NCBI GenBank assembly: GCA_965262425.1
Contig: OZ253536.1
Location: 5,828,001-5,892,000 of the forward strand
Reading direction: 5' to 3'
DNA from: CAZOZZ01 sp965262425
Lineage (GTDB): Bacteria > Acidobacteriota > Terriglobia > 20CM-2-55-15
Length of the DNA stretch: 64,000 nt
The notes under the pieces were generated by a model. It saw only the letters and a program-made list of their open reading frames with translations. It ran no database searches and was not told the origin of the DNA. The position numbers were made by a program, and so were the translations under genes. How positions within the stretch are numbered: the first letter of the stretch is position 1; every line of letters begins with the position of its first letter. Shown piece by piece: positions 16,755-27,261 of this stretch.

Positions 16755-18788
16755 ATGGGAAGCTCACGAAAACGAAGTCTGGGAGCGATTGCGGCCCTCG
16801 CCCTCGGTGGTTCAGCCTGGGTTCTGTCATCAACCGGGTTGGTGGGCCAAACGATCCCGAAAGCGGGACTCTCCATCGACGCTCTCGCCCAGACCGTCTG
16901 GGTGGAGGAGTTCGACGTCTCACCGGATGGGAACCTGATCGCCTACAAATCGGCAAAGGCCGGAACATACGACATATGGACGGCCCCAACCTCAGGCGGC
17001 GAGCCGAACCGCCTGACGACGATGCCCGGACGGGAAATGGCGCCAAAGTTCAGCCCCGACAGCCAGTGGATCGTGTTCGAAGCAGATTCCGGTGGCGTGA
17101 ACGTCAGAGACCTCTACCTGATCGCGGCCGGCGGGGGCGACGCGATTCGCCTGACCGACCACCCCCTGAACGACAGCAGTCCGTCCTGGGCCCCGGATGG
17201 CAATAGCATCTACTTCAGTACCGGCATGTACTTCGATTCCTCGGTTGCCGTCATCGACGTCGAGACGCGGGAGATCACGCGCGTTGGGCGGGGCGGCGGC
17301 GCCCCACAACTCTCGCCCGACGGAAAGTGGATTGTCCTGGCGCGAAACGCCAAACCGCGTGATGACGACCAGAGCAACCAGGACATCTATGTGATGTCGG
17401 CCGACGGCGGCGACGCACGGCTCCTGACACCTGACACGTTCGACGCCCTCGATCGAGCGCCTGTCTGGTCTCCGGACAGCTCGAAGATCGCCTTCACTTC
17501 AGACCGGAACGGATGGAACAACCTCGGCGTCATCGATGTGGAAACGGGTCGAGCTCGCATGTTGCTGACCGAGTCGGTGGAACACAGTGAGCCCCGATGG
17601 TCTCCCGACGGCCAGTGGTTGACCTTCACCAAGAACCTGGACTACCAGTACCACATCTTCAAGATCCCTGCCGACGGCGGCGAAGCTGTCCAAGTGACGG
17701 AGAAGGGTGGCGTCAGCGGCGGTTCCTCGGCAACCGGACAGACTCGCGGCAACCATATGTGGCATCCGTCCGGAAGCCAGATCGTCTACTACCATTCCGA
17801 TCCGACGATGACGGGTGACGTCTGGATCATGTCGGCATCAGGTGGCGGCGAACGGCAGATCACGAACCATCAGGCAGCGGCCTTGAGAGATCCGGACCTG
17901 TTCGTGTGGCCGGAGTTCATCGAGTACAAGAGCTTCGACGGACGTGAGGTCGCCGGACTGGTCTACAAACCAAAGGGGAGCCAGGCGGGCGATCGGCTGC
18001 CGGCCCTTTTCTTCTTCCGAGCCAACTCCAACGGCCAACACCCGATGCAGTGGCATCCCTATATCCAGTACTTCGTTAGCCGCGGCTACCTGGTCTTCGC
18101 CCCGAACTTCCGTGGGAGCACCGGCCGCGGCAAAGAATACCGGCAGTCAGTCCACACCTACGGGGGAGATCATGACTTGCGCGACGCGTTCGCCGGGATG
18201 GACCTGCTCGCCTCAGAGGGCTGGGTGGACCCGAATCGCGTCGGCGCCTTCGGTGGCTCGACCGGAGGGTTCTTCACCACGACCGCGGTCACCAAGGACC
18301 CCCAACGGTTCAAGGCGGGCGTCGTCTGGTACGGCTCGACGGACCTGGTCACGCTGTCCACCTACGGAGGTATGCAGGGTTGGAACCGTTTTCTGATCGG
18401 CAAAGATCCGATGGAAAACCCGGAGAATTACTATAGCCGCTCCATCATCTACCACGCCGATCGCGTGAAGGTTCCACTGCTGTTCCTCTACGCCCAGGGA
18501 GACGGCGCCGCCCGATTCCAACAGATCGAGCAGTACGGTGTACAAGCCCTAATCCACGGCAACTGGTTCGACTGGGCAATCTACGAGAAAGAGCCTCACG
18601 GCTGGTATCACTGGCGGCCCGACAGCGTGGAAAGATCGCTAACTGCAATGAGCCGCATGTTCGACAAGTTCATGCTCGGAGCAGACCACGACATCAAGAA
18701 GCTGATGGAAGAACAAAGGAAAGGGATCGAGTTGCGACGGAACCCAACCATTGATCTATGGAATTCACTCGTGAATGGAACGCCGTGA
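16755..18788 (+). CDS. Secreted S9-family peptidase (prolyl oligopeptidase/acylaminoacyl peptidase type)
   Basis: A 677-residue exported serine peptidase. Signal peptide: MGSSRKRSLGAIAALALGGSAW... Residues ~60-400 are TolB-like propeller blades (FDVSPDGNLIAYKS, PKFSPDSQWIVFEAD). Residues ~420-677 are an alpha/beta hydrolase domain with the nucleophile elbow GGSTGG (Ser ~500), an Asp in YAQGD (~582) and a His in KEPHGWYHW (~614). Such enzymes cleave short peptides. The ATG at 16755 follows GGAGG by eight bases. The TonB receptor gene starts 77 bases downstream, suggesting a joint peptide degradation and uptake unit. Confidence 0.9.
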   Translation: MGSSRKRSLGAIAALALGGSAWVLSSTGLVGQTIPKAGLSIDALAQTVWVEEFDVSPDGNLIAYKSAKAGTYDIWTAPTSGGEPNRLTTMPGREMAPKFSPDSQWIVFEADSGGVNVRDLYLIAAGGGDAIRLTDHPLNDSSPSWAPDGNSIYFSTGMYFDSSVAVIDVETREITRVGRGGGAPQLSPDGKWIVLARNAKPRDDDQSNQDIYVMSADGGDARLLTPDTFDALDRAPVWSPDSSKIAFTSDRNGWNNLGVIDVETGRARMLLTESVEHSEPRWSPDGQWLTFTKNLDYQYHIFKIPADGGEAVQVTEKGGVSGGSSATGQTRGNHMWHPSGSQIVYYHSDPTMTGDVWIMSASGGGERQITNHQAAALRDPDLFVWPEFIEYKSFDGREVAGLVYKPKGSQAGDRLPALFFFRANSNGQHPMQWHPYIQYFVSRGYLVFAPNFRGSTGRGKEYRQSVHTYGGDHDLRDAFAGMDLLASEGWVDPNRVGAFGGSTGGFFTTTAVTKDPQRFKAGVVWYGSTDLVTLSTYGGMQGWNRFLIGKDPMENPENYYSRSIIYHADRVKVPLLFLYAQGDGAARFQQIEQYGVQALIHGNWFDWAIYEKEPHGWYHWRPDSVERSLTAMSRMFDKFMLGADHDIKKLMEEQRKGIELRRNPTIDLWNSLVNGTP

Positions 18789-18865
18789 ACCAGAGAGCGT
18801 CGGCTGCTGGAAAGGATGGCCGGGAGCCGGCTCAAACTAACAATTTTCAGATGGAGGAAAGCTAC

Positions 18866-21800
18866 ATGAGCGTCATCAGAGAATGCGGAAGACTGCGATG
18901 GACGGCGGCTGCGATCATTGCCCTCGTCCTCCTGACAACCCCCGCGTATTCACAGGGAGTGACGGCATCGATCGTCGGAACGATCACCGACGCAACCGGC
19001 GCGGTCCTTCCCGGTGTGACCGTCACGGCCACGAACGAAGGCACCGGCCTTCGACGGGAGGTCTTCACCAACGAGAGCGGCAACTACACGATCCCTCTGC
19101 TTCCCGTGGGTACGTACACGCTCGAAACCGGGCTACCGGGATTCCGGACCGAAATCCGGACCGGGATCACGCTGAACGTGGACGCCCGGGCGCGGATCGA
19201 CTTCGGGCTGCAGGTGGGGCAGCTCACCGAAACAATCGAGGTCACCAGCACGGCGCCCCTGGTGCAGACCGAGGACAGCTCCGTCGGGTTCGTCGTGGAC
19301 CGCAAGAAAGTTACCGAGCTTCCGCTCAACGGCCGAAGGTTCGAGCAGCTGGTCAACCTCATTCCGGGCGCCACGATGTCTGTGGAGGGATCGCTTAACG
19401 CCAACCGCGGCCTGTTCAACGTCGTCGGCCAACGCGAAGTCACGAGCAGCTTCATCCTGGACGGGGTGGACAACATCGATCCTGTCGTCCGAATCTACGC
19501 CTACAGGCCGTCGATCGACCTGATCGAGGAGTTCAAGGTGCAGACCTCGGCGTACGCGGCGGAGTTCGGCCGCAACTCGGGCGCCGTCGTCAACGTCACG
19601 ACGAAGTCCGGTACAAACGCGTTCCACGGGGCGCTCTGGGAGTTCTACCGGGGCTCCGCCCTGAACGCCAAGAACTACTTCGACTCGCCGGATAAGGACA
19701 TCCCGCGGCAGGTTAAGAACCAGTTTGGCGCAGCGGTCGGTGGCCCGATCAAACGCGACAAGACGTTTTTCTTCGTCCTCTACGAAGGGCTCCGGGCCCG
19801 TGAGGCGCAGACCCGGGTGGGGAGCGTTCCACCGCTGGCGTGGAGGCAGGGAGACTTTTCGGCCCTGTCGCAGCAGATCTTGGATCCGGTGACCGGGCAG
19901 CCGTTCCCGGGCAACATCATCCCGAAGGATCGCTTCAACTCGAACTCCCAGGCGATTCTCGGCTACGTCAAGGCAGACGGAAAGCCGAGCTTCCCCGAAC
20001 CGAATCTCCGGCTGTCGGAGCCGAACGCGGCGGTCAACAACTATGTGGGCAACCCCGTCACCGAGGATGACATCAACGACATGTCGATCAAGATCGACCA
20101 CCAGTTCAACGACAACCTCCGCGCCAGCGGCCGCGGCAGCTACACCGCGAACCCGATCTTCGATCCGTACGGCGACCAGATCAGCTCGAACCCAAGCCGT
20201 CGCATCGACGGGTACCCGACTTCGTCCGATCAGTTCCGCACGAATATCGGCCTGAGCCTGACCTGGACCGCATCCGCCAACATGATCATCGAGCTTCGCG
20301 CCGGATACAGCCGCCTGAACCAACCGTTCAAACCGCTCGAGTTGGGTCCGAACGAACTGCGCGCCTTCGAGACCGCGCGCGAATCCTTCAATCCGATACA
20401 GATCCAGGGCCTGGACGAGATCGGCCGCGGCGGCGGCTTTAACCGCGCAGTGAACACCTACAACTACCTGGGCAACGTGACCCAGGTGAAAGGCAACCAC
20501 ACGTTCAAATACGGACTCGACGTGCGGCGCTACCTGTTCAACGCGTTCGTAGGCGGCGCCTCCCAGTTCCAGTTCCGATCGGTCAACCGGGAGCGCCACA
20601 CCGGTTTCGCTTTTGCTGACTTCTTGCTCGGTGTGCCGGATGGAACCAATGTCGCCCGGGGCGACCCGCAGGGCCATCCCCGCAAGTTCGAGATGGCCGG
20701 CTACATCCAGGACGACTGGAAGGTGACGCCCAACCTGACCCTCAACTGGGGGCTGCGCTACGAGTTCTACAAGCGCATGACCGAGGAAGCCGACCGCTTC
20801 TCGAGCTTCGACCCGGTGGCGGGCAAGGTCATTATCGCGGGCCAGGACGGCGAGGGTAGTTCCCTGGTCAACGGGGATCACGACAACTGGGCTCCCCGTT
20901 TCGGTTTTGCATACCGGCCGTTCGGCGGCTCGCGTACCGTGATCAAGGGTGGCACCGGCATCTTCTACAACAACGACGAGCGTCACAACTTCTCGATCAT
21001 CACGACCTTCCCCCGTTTCACGTTCACGCGCTTTGACGACGAGCTGTTCCCGCTGGAATTCACACCGGAGGGGGCTTTCCCTGATGACGCGGCTCTCGTC
21101 GCACCTGTCATCAGCGTCAACAGCGTAAATCGGGATTTCCGCGACACCTACTCGATCCACTACAACTTCGGCATTCAGCACGAACTGCTCGGGGGACTAC
21201 TCATCGACACGAGCTACGTAGCCTCGAAAACGAACAGGCTGAAACGCAGCCGGCGGCTCAACCAGCCCCAGCTGATAAATGGCGTCGTCGGGCCAAGACC
21301 CTACCCGGACTTCGGTCGCCTCAATCAGTCCGAGTGGACGGGTCAGTCGAACTTCCACTCCCTGCAGGCCCGGATCGAAAAGCGGTTCGCCGACGGGCTG
21401 ACCTTTATCTCGTCTTACACCTGGGGAAAGTCGCTGGACAACACCGGCGGGCAGGGGAGAGGGTCGTCCGGCACCCCGCAGAACAGCTACGACCTGTCTG
21501 CGGAGCGGGGCCTCTCGGACTTCGACGTCCGTCATGTCTACCGCTTCAGCTGGGTGGCGGACCTTCCGTTCGGTCACGGGCAGAGCTTCGGCGCAGACAT
21601 CCCGGATGCCGCTAACTTCTTACTCGGGGGATGGCAGTTCTCCGGGATCCTCACGGCCCAGTCGGGTTTCCCCCTGACGCCGCGGCTCAGCGGCAACAAC
21701 AGCGGGGTTTTCGTGGGTTCCGATCGGCCGCACCTGGTCGGCGATCCTAAGCTGAGCAACCCCGATCCGATCCTATGGATCAACAAGGACGCCTACGCGA

Positions 21801-22063
21801 TGCCGGCACCGAATACGTTCGGTAACTCCGGGCGTGGCACGGCCACGTCGGACGGCATCCAGACTCTCGACCTGACCCTGGCCAAGGCCTTCGACGTGAC
21901 GGAAGGATCCCGGATCCAATTCCGGGCCGAGTTCTTCAACATCACGAACCACCCGAACTTCGGTTTCCCGAACCTGACCTGGAATTCGGGGTCGTTCGGT
22001 GCCGTGGGACGGACGTCGACGATCAACCGGCAGATCCAGCTGGCCCTGCGGTACGATTTCTAG
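18866..22063 (+). CDS. Oar-like TonB-dependent receptor with N-terminal carboxypeptidase-regulatory-like domain
   Basis: A 1065-residue outer-membrane protein. Signal peptide ends near TTPAYSQ. Residues ~30-115 are a CarboxypepD_reg/Ig-like domain (SIVGTITDATGAVLPGVTVTATN, GNYTIPLLPVGTYTLE). Next come a plug-like domain with VDRKKVTELPLNGRRFEQL and SSFILDGVDNID, and a long beta-barrel ending in ..ALRYDF with a terminal Phe. This is the standard Acidobacteriota/Oar architecture, thought to import peptide or glycan substrates. GGAGGA precedes the ATG at 18866 by seven bases. It ends 35 bases before a strong terminator. Confidence 0.92.
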   Translation: MSVIRECGRLRWTAAAIIALVLLTTPAYSQGVTASIVGTITDATGAVLPGVTVTATNEGTGLRREVFTNESGNYTIPLLPVGTYTLETGLPGFRTEIRTGITLNVDARARIDFGLQVGQLTETIEVTSTAPLVQTEDSSVGFVVDRKKVTELPLNGRRFEQLVNLIPGATMSVEGSLNANRGLFNVVGQREVTSSFILDGVDNIDPVVRIYAYRPSIDLIEEFKVQTSAYAAEFGRNSGAVVNVTTKSGTNAFHGALWEFYRGSALNAKNYFDSPDKDIPRQVKNQFGAAVGGPIKRDKTFFFVLYEGLRAREAQTRVGSVPPLAWRQGDFSALSQQILDPVTGQPFPGNIIPKDRFNSNSQAILGYVKADGKPSFPEPNLRLSEPNAAVNNYVGNPVTEDDINDMSIKIDHQFNDNLRASGRGSYTANPIFDPYGDQISSNPSRRIDGYPTSSDQFRTNIGLSLTWTASANMIIELRAGYSRLNQPFKPLELGPNELRAFETARESFNPIQIQGLDEIGRGGGFNRAVNTYNYLGNVTQVKGNHTFKYGLDVRRYLFNAFVGGASQFQFRSVNRERHTGFAFADFLLGVPDGTNVARGDPQGHPRKFEMAGYIQDDWKVTPNLTLNWGLRYEFYKRMTEEADRFSSFDPVAGKVIIAGQDGEGSSLVNGDHDNWAPRFGFAYRPFGGSRTVIKGGTGIFYNNDERHNFSIITTFPRFTFTRFDDELFPLEFTPEGAFPDDAALVAPVISVNSVNRDFRDTYSIHYNFGIQHELLGGLLIDTSYVASKTNRLKRSRRLNQPQLINGVVGPRPYPDFGRLNQSEWTGQSNFHSLQARIEKRFADGLTFISSYTWGKSLDNTGGQGRGSSGTPQNSYDLSAERGLSDFDVRHVYRFSWVADLPFGHGQSFGADIPDAANFLLGGWQFSGILTAQSGFPLTPRLSGNNSGVFVGSDRPHLVGDPKLSNPDPILWINKDAYAMPAPNTFGNSGRGTATSDGIQTLDLTLAKAFDVTEGSRIQFRAEFFNITNHPNFGFPNLTWNSGSFGAVGRTSTINRQIQLALRYDF

Positions 22064-22097
22064 TGTCTGCAAAGGGTAGTATGTGACGAACTTCCCC

Positions 22098-22143
22098 AGG
22101 AGGTTGGCGATTGACAAGAGGTCGGTCGCCAACCTCCTTTTTT
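22098..22143 (+). terminator. Rho-independent terminator after the TonB receptor gene
   Basis: A perfect 13-bp stem (AGGAGGTTGGCGA at 22098-22110, complement at 22126-22138) with a 15-base loop is followed by TTTTTT and TTCTT. It closes the peptidase-receptor unit. Confidence 0.88.
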
Positions 22144-22434
22144 CTTGGCAAGCGGTGCGGGGGACATCGGTAGCGGGACGAATCGCCACCGGTCTGCATG
22201 CCCGACCGCGTGTGCCGGCTGCGGGGAATCTGATCGAGGACCGCCATGATGTTTCCAACGCGGAGGTCGAGTTGTTCTTCCACATTGTTGGATACCCGAT
22301 TTACGAGTGGGTTCGCAGAAGTTGGTCTTAGGACCCAGGCTCCGAAATCCACGATGATCGCTGTAATGTCGACACTCGCCGGCAGCAAGAGCGGTCCGGG
22401 CGTTTCCTGTGAACATGGTTACTCTCAACCGGCT

Positions 22435-22545
22435 GGATCAACACACCATTCGGGTCAGGAGCACCTTCTGTATATCGGCCCGCACGTCGCCGATGTCGCG
22501 ATACCGATTCTTGCCGTCAGGGGTGACCTTGATGTTGGCCGGTTG
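22435..22545 (-). pseudogene. Internally deleted Ser/Thr kinase remnant
   Basis: The minus strand reads PANIKVTPDGK, normally just after HRDLK in the catalytic loop. This is joined directly to NRYRDIGDVRADIQKVL, normally the end of the kinase C-lobe some 130 residues later, and then a stop. Only these two pieces remain. It lies in the ~800-bp gap 22064-22861, which otherwise holds two hairpins and no gene. Confidence 0.55.
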
Positions 22546-22729
22546 TGGGGATGTAGGGGGACAAATCAGGTCTGCGAAAAAAAGACCGGCGGACCCTGTC
22601 GGAGACTCGACTCTCGTCGGTTCGTCGGCAAAATCAAGCAGCGTTCCGTCCACATCTGGAAAAAGCGCCGGACGGTCAGGCCAGACAGGGCGCTATCGTC
22701 AGTCACATGCATACAATACATCGCCCGCG

Positions 22730-22765
22730 AGACAGCCGCAAAAGCGGACGCTGTTGCGGCTGTCT
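22730..22765 (+). terminator. Hairpin with T-rich tail
   Basis: A perfect 12-bp stem AGACAGCCGCAA / TTGCGGCTGTCT with a 12-base loop is followed on the plus strand by ATTCTTCCTCTTT. It resembles a terminator for plus-strand transcripts, although no plus-strand gene ends here. It may be left from deleted DNA. Confidence 0.4.
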
Positions 22766-22861
22766 ATTCTTCCTCTTTCATGAAATCACCTGAATTATTA
22801 GAGGAGCACGAGTGAGACAAGGACGTCGCTGGAGTGACCGCACAGAAACTTCATCGCCCGT

Positions 22862-25291
22862 TCACTTCACCCGTATCGCCACCACTGTGACGTCGTCGAG
22901 AAAATTGCCTCGGCAGAACTCAGAGACTCGGATCTTCACAGTCTGCTGAAGGTCTTCGGCTGTCGGTGTCACTGTATTCTTGACCAGATCGATCAGACGC
23001 CGTTCACCGAACTCGTCGTCGTCCGGTCCAGGCACTTCCGTTACGCCGTCGGTAAACAGCAAGATCCGATCTCCTGAAAACAATTCGACTTCTCCTTGAT
23101 CGTAATGAGCTTCAGGGAACACACCCAATACCGGACCGCCTGCCTCAAGAAGTTGTTCTGGACTGTCAGGTCGAAACAGAATCGGCGCATTGTGGCCGGC
23201 GTTCGCGTATGTCAAACGGGAACTGGCAGAGTCCAGGATGGCGACGAAGAATGTGATGAACTTGCCGGGTGAAACATTGCTGCAAATAATCCTATTTGCT
23301 CTGTCGCACACGTATCCGGGTGAAACATCTTCCGACGCCAGTGTCTTCACGGTCGCCTGAACGTTCGACATCAGAAGCGCTGCCGGCATCCCTTTGCCGA
23401 CCACGTCCGCGATCGAAACCAACAACTTCGAGTCCGACAGTCGCAGGACGTCAAAGTAATCACCGCCCACATGCCGCGCCGGTTCCGAGATCCCGGAAAC
23501 TTCGTATCCCGGAATCTGGGGGATTTCTGTGGGCAGCAGGCGTTGCTGGATCTCGCGTGCACGTTCGAAGTCCTGCTGTTCGGCCCTCAAGTCCCAGTTG
23601 TTGATCCCGGCGGCGATAGGCACTGTCGCGGATTTCAGAAATTGAATGTCCTCGGCGTCGTATCGATCGCCCCGAACTCGTGGGCCGAGGCTCAAGAATC
23701 CCAATAATTCGTTACCGGATCGAGCGGGAACAAGCAGAACGCTCCGAATCTGTCTCAGTCGTTCGTTTTCAATCTCCGGCAATTCCGCCTCGGACGTTGG
23801 CTTGATCTCATCAAGGGCCTCAATGAGGGGGCTCGACCTCGGGAAGTCGATCGACCGAAGGCTCTGTTCGGTACCGATCCGCACGGTGGTAGCGAACGTC
23901 AGGTCTCCGCGACTCCTGGAAAAAATAACGACTGGCGAGGCTCCCAGAGCCTTACGAATATGAGACGCGGAGCGCTCCAACATCGTTTCCAGGCTCACTG
24001 CGTCTTCAGTCTCCTGTCGGATGGCGTTCAGAAAAAGAGGGTACTCCCTCTCTTTCCTGAAGAACCATCGCTCCACCCATACCTGTGCGCGTGAGCGCAC
24101 CGGCATGAAGAGCGCCGCCACAGCCAGCGTCGAAACAATCGTCACCGACTGATCGGTCACACCCGCGAATTGGATCACAAGAGTTCCGACGCCACCGGCG
24201 AGCGCCAGGTATAGCGCGACGACTATGCCGGTGAGTATCGTGTAGAAAACCGTCTTCTTGATAACGAGTCTGGGATCGAGAACGCCCTCCTTGAAAACCG
24301 CTATAGCCAGACACGTGACCAGGGCCATCCATCCCAGCGCCCACCCGATCGGTATGATCCCGATTGAAGCACCTACAAGCCGGATCGACTGGGCTCCCCC
24401 CAGCCTGACGAAGAAGGCTCCAAACACAAACAAATGCGTGAGGACCAAAGGAATCAGAATCGAAAGCCCCATCCCCTCCACGATCCAAAGGAGCTTCTGG
24501 CGGTCCACTCCCAGATGGACGGCATATGAAACTCGAAGAAAGAACAGTGCCTGGACGCCGAGCACAAGGAAAAAGAAAGGTCCCAAACCATAGAACGCGA
24601 TCGAGAGGATCGAGAGGAGGAGCACGAGGGCGGTCAGGACGAGCCCAAGTTGCAATGCCTCCTTCGGTCTGAGCGCCATCGATTCGAGCCGATCGAACTC
24701 GCCAAGTCGCCGTGAGGGGAAGGGTCCAAGCCCGATGTCCATGTAGGCGAGCCGCTTGACTCCAGTAGAAACTTCCTCGGGCAGCGACATCTTGCTGCGA
24801 GTCGAGGACAATCCAAGAAAGTTTCCGAATCTGCCGCCAGGTTTGGCCTCTTCCTCACGAAAGCGCCAATAGCGGAAATCGTCGCTTTTCAGGGAGGCCG
24901 GAAAGTGGATCGAAAAGAGAAGGAGTCCCGTCGCCGACAGCGGCAAACTTGCAGAAGCCAACACGAACTTCACACGCTCCGCGGCCGCGGCCCATACAAT
25001 GGCGTCTGAAACCTCCGGGCTGGTGGCCAACGCCCAGGCAAGTGCCGTGAAGGCGAGGAAGATACTCAACCATCGCGCTGCTGTCTCCTGCCAGAGGCGC
25101 ATAACGAGGACAAGCGCAAGAAGACAGGCGCCTGACGCCGCGATATTGAACAGCAACAAAGACGGCCCGACGGCCCAGGCCATCGGATCGTCGGCCGATA
25201 TGGGCAACCCTGAAGGCAGCGCAATCAGGCCTAGCGTGAGAAGAAGAAACCCCGCCATCGGGATACGATAGAAAGCCGTCGAAAGCCTCAT
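22862..25291 (-). CDS. Membrane-anchored GAF-SpoIIE (RsbU-type) protein phosphatase
   Basis: An 809-residue signalling protein. The first ~390 residues contain many hydrophobic helices (FLLLTLGLIALPSGLPI, LLLFNIAASGACLLALVLVM and others) resembling a 7TM/8TM sensor. A GAF-like domain follows (~430-570; ASPVVIFSRSRGDLTF, RSVLLVPARSGNELLGFLSL). The last ~220 residues are a PP2C-like SpoIIE domain with ARHVGGDYFDV, ADVVGKGMPAALLMS, YANAGHNAP, LLFTDGVTEV and LDDVTVVAI, so the metal-binding Asp residues are present. It probably dephosphorylates an anti-sigma antagonist or a kinase target. It lies 49 bases downstream of the kinase gene, apparently in the same operon. Confidence 0.9.
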   Translation of the reverse strand: MRLSTAFYRIPMAGFLLLTLGLIALPSGLPISADDPMAWAVGPSLLLFNIAASGACLLALVLVMRLWQETAARWLSIFLAFTALAWALATSPEVSDAIVWAAAAERVKFVLASASLPLSATGLLLFSIHFPASLKSDDFRYWRFREEEAKPGGRFGNFLGLSSTRSKMSLPEEVSTGVKRLAYMDIGLGPFPSRRLGEFDRLESMALRPKEALQLGLVLTALVLLLSILSIAFYGLGPFFFLVLGVQALFFLRVSYAVHLGVDRQKLLWIVEGMGLSILIPLVLTHLFVFGAFFVRLGGAQSIRLVGASIGIIPIGWALGWMALVTCLAIAVFKEGVLDPRLVIKKTVFYTILTGIVVALYLALAGGVGTLVIQFAGVTDQSVTIVSTLAVAALFMPVRSRAQVWVERWFFRKEREYPLFLNAIRQETEDAVSLETMLERSASHIRKALGASPVVIFSRSRGDLTFATTVRIGTEQSLRSIDFPRSSPLIEALDEIKPTSEAELPEIENERLRQIRSVLLVPARSGNELLGFLSLGPRVRGDRYDAEDIQFLKSATVPIAAGINNWDLRAEQQDFERAREIQQRLLPTEIPQIPGYEVSGISEPARHVGGDYFDVLRLSDSKLLVSIADVVGKGMPAALLMSNVQATVKTLASEDVSPGYVCDRANRIICSNVSPGKFITFFVAILDSASSRLTYANAGHNAPILFRPDSPEQLLEAGGPVLGVFPEAHYDQGEVELFSGDRILLFTDGVTEVPGPDDDEFGERRLIDLVKNTVTPTAEDLQQTVKIRVSEFCRGNFLDDVTVVAIRVK

Positions 25292-25340
25292 CTTGTGCGT
25301 CCAGTTGATCCTGGAAGAACGTGGGATATGGTCTGGCCGA

Positions 25341-27261
25341 TCATGGCACCGGTGCCCGTTCGGCCAGTTCTTCGAGCCAGTTCAGGACGACGTTGATTTG
25401 GGGGCCCGTGGGTTGAGCGGAATCCGTTTGGTCTACTGGAAAAAGCATGACGAATCGATCGCCCTCGGGGGTGATGTCGTAGTCCCAATCCTGCGTGGAA
25501 ACCAGAAGGAAGCCTTCTATGGGGAGCGTCCGCTCGTTAGAGAATATGAACCGCGGGTCCGTTGCGATATCCACCGTCATCAAGCGGGGAGCTACTGCCG
25601 CCTCAAGAAAAGTTCGTCTGTAAAACAGTTGTCGTCCGTCGGGTGACCATACAGGGCGGGCCCCTCCCTCCTGAGTAATCCGGTGGATCACTCCAGTCGC
25701 CGGAAACGGCTGTGCGTAGAGTTCGAGTTCGATGAAAGATTCCCCGGAGTGGTAAGCCAGCCACCGCCCGTCTGGTGAGAACCGTGAGCCGGACTCAAGC
25801 GATTCGGGCAAGTCATGGAACTGTTCCAGCTGGGCTCCAGCATCCAGGGACAACGTCCAAATCCCACGATTGTCTCCTGTTGCTCTCGCGACTGAGAGCG
25901 TACGCCCGTCCGGAGACCATGACTCAGGCGAATGCTCCGTTCCTTCTTCTGCCGTCGTCAATCTTTCGGCGATGCTGCTGCCATCTGCACGTTGCCAGTA
26001 AATACTTGAAGTCCCTTCTCGATCCGAGGTAAAGGTCACGCGCTCGCCGTCGGGTGTCCAAATCGGGCGAGTGTTGTCTCCGGATTGCGTCAACTGCCGG
26101 ATAGCCGCAGTTTCCGACAGGTCATACACCCATATGTTGCTCCCTAGCTCGCCGGTCGTCTCTACGGCGAGTTGCCTCCCATCTGGCGAGAGACTGGGAC
26201 TCCTGTATTGGTTCGGCGGAACATTGAGTGGTTCTACCAATCCGCTAAGGTCTACTAATGCGAGAATCCAGTCGTTAACTGCTGAACCGGCCGGAACGTA
26301 GGCGAGCGAACCCGAATCGGACACTGCATATTGAGTCGGGACTGTTTGGATCCCCTCAACCAAGCTCACTGGCCCGCCCGTTGCCTCGAGCGAGTCGATA
26401 TCGAACGGAACGGCGAAGAGCACACCGTCAACGTTGTAAACCAGATGTCCCGTCGGGACATACCTTGGATGCGTCCCTGGGAAAAGGACTTTCCGATCGC
26501 CTGATTCCAACGATTGCACGGCAATTTCGCCGGCTGTTGAAGTTCCCACATGGAACAAGACCGAATCTCCGTCGCGCAGAATCTGAGGAAGAATAATGAT
26601 CTCGCCAGAGGCAGCAATCAGCAGTTCAGGAGTTCCCCCATTTACGGAAGCTCTCATGACACCTGTTGCTTGCGACCACACTATTGTGTCATCGGCTGAC
26701 CACTGTGGTGCCCCGTAAGGATTCCCAATATCAGTGAGCACCACCGGTGCGCCTCCGCCGAGAGCGATCTTTTTAAGCTGGCGGTCGACTTGGGACCAGT
26801 ACCCGATCCATTGCCCGTCAGGTGAAAAGAACGGAGCCGTGGGGTTTTCATCCGTTCCTGGAATCGGGCTGGAATCGAGTGTGTCCATGGCCCTCACGTA
26901 GAGCTGTTGATTTGCGACATATACCATTCTCGAACCGTCCGGAGAAAGCGCCACGACGGTACGGTTGGTGTTCGTGAATTGCTGGCCTTCCGGCAAGACG
27001 TGAGAAAAGCGGCTCACTGGGCCGGGTAGGTTCGGCTTCAGGCTCCAGCCCGCTACACCTGCAACGATGCCGAAAATGATGGCAGCGACCCAAGGCAGTT
27101 TTGATTGCGGTGCAGCCTGAACACCCTCATCAACCGGCTGGACCAACACGCCGCTGGGATCAGCGAGAACTGTCTGAATGTCCACCCTCACGTCGGCGAT
27201 GTCGTGGTACCGGTCCCTGGCTTCCTTCTCCAAGCAACGCTCTAGGAGCAGGCGGATTCTA
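25341..27261 (-). pseudogene. 3' part of IS-interrupted Ser/Thr kinase gene (end of kinase domain, TM, propeller)
   Basis: The minus strand reads RIRLLLERCLEKEARDRYHD.. (the end of a kinase C-lobe), a linker, one membrane helix (LPWVAAIIFGIVAGVAGWSL) and a full TolB-like propeller (ALSPDGSRMVYVAN, PFFSPDGQWIGYWS, PIWTPDGERVTFTS) closely related to the protein encoded at 6101. The 5' part lies at 30222-31008. Removing 27262-30223 leaves one TA and joins ..NLHP to RIRLLLE in frame. The residue spacing then matches the 6101 paralogue. An open frame extends into the insertion's antisense strand but is not natural coding sequence. Confidence 0.88.

Noticed and set aside
19133..21181. 682-codon open frame antisense to the TonB receptor gene
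   Set aside because: High GC with strong third-position bias keeps the antisense frame open. It has no domain, signal peptide or ribosome site, while the sense strand is a clear receptor.
22060..22428. 122-codon minus-strand frame after the TonB receptor
   Set aside because: It crosses the terminator stem and has no ribosome site or recognisable domain.
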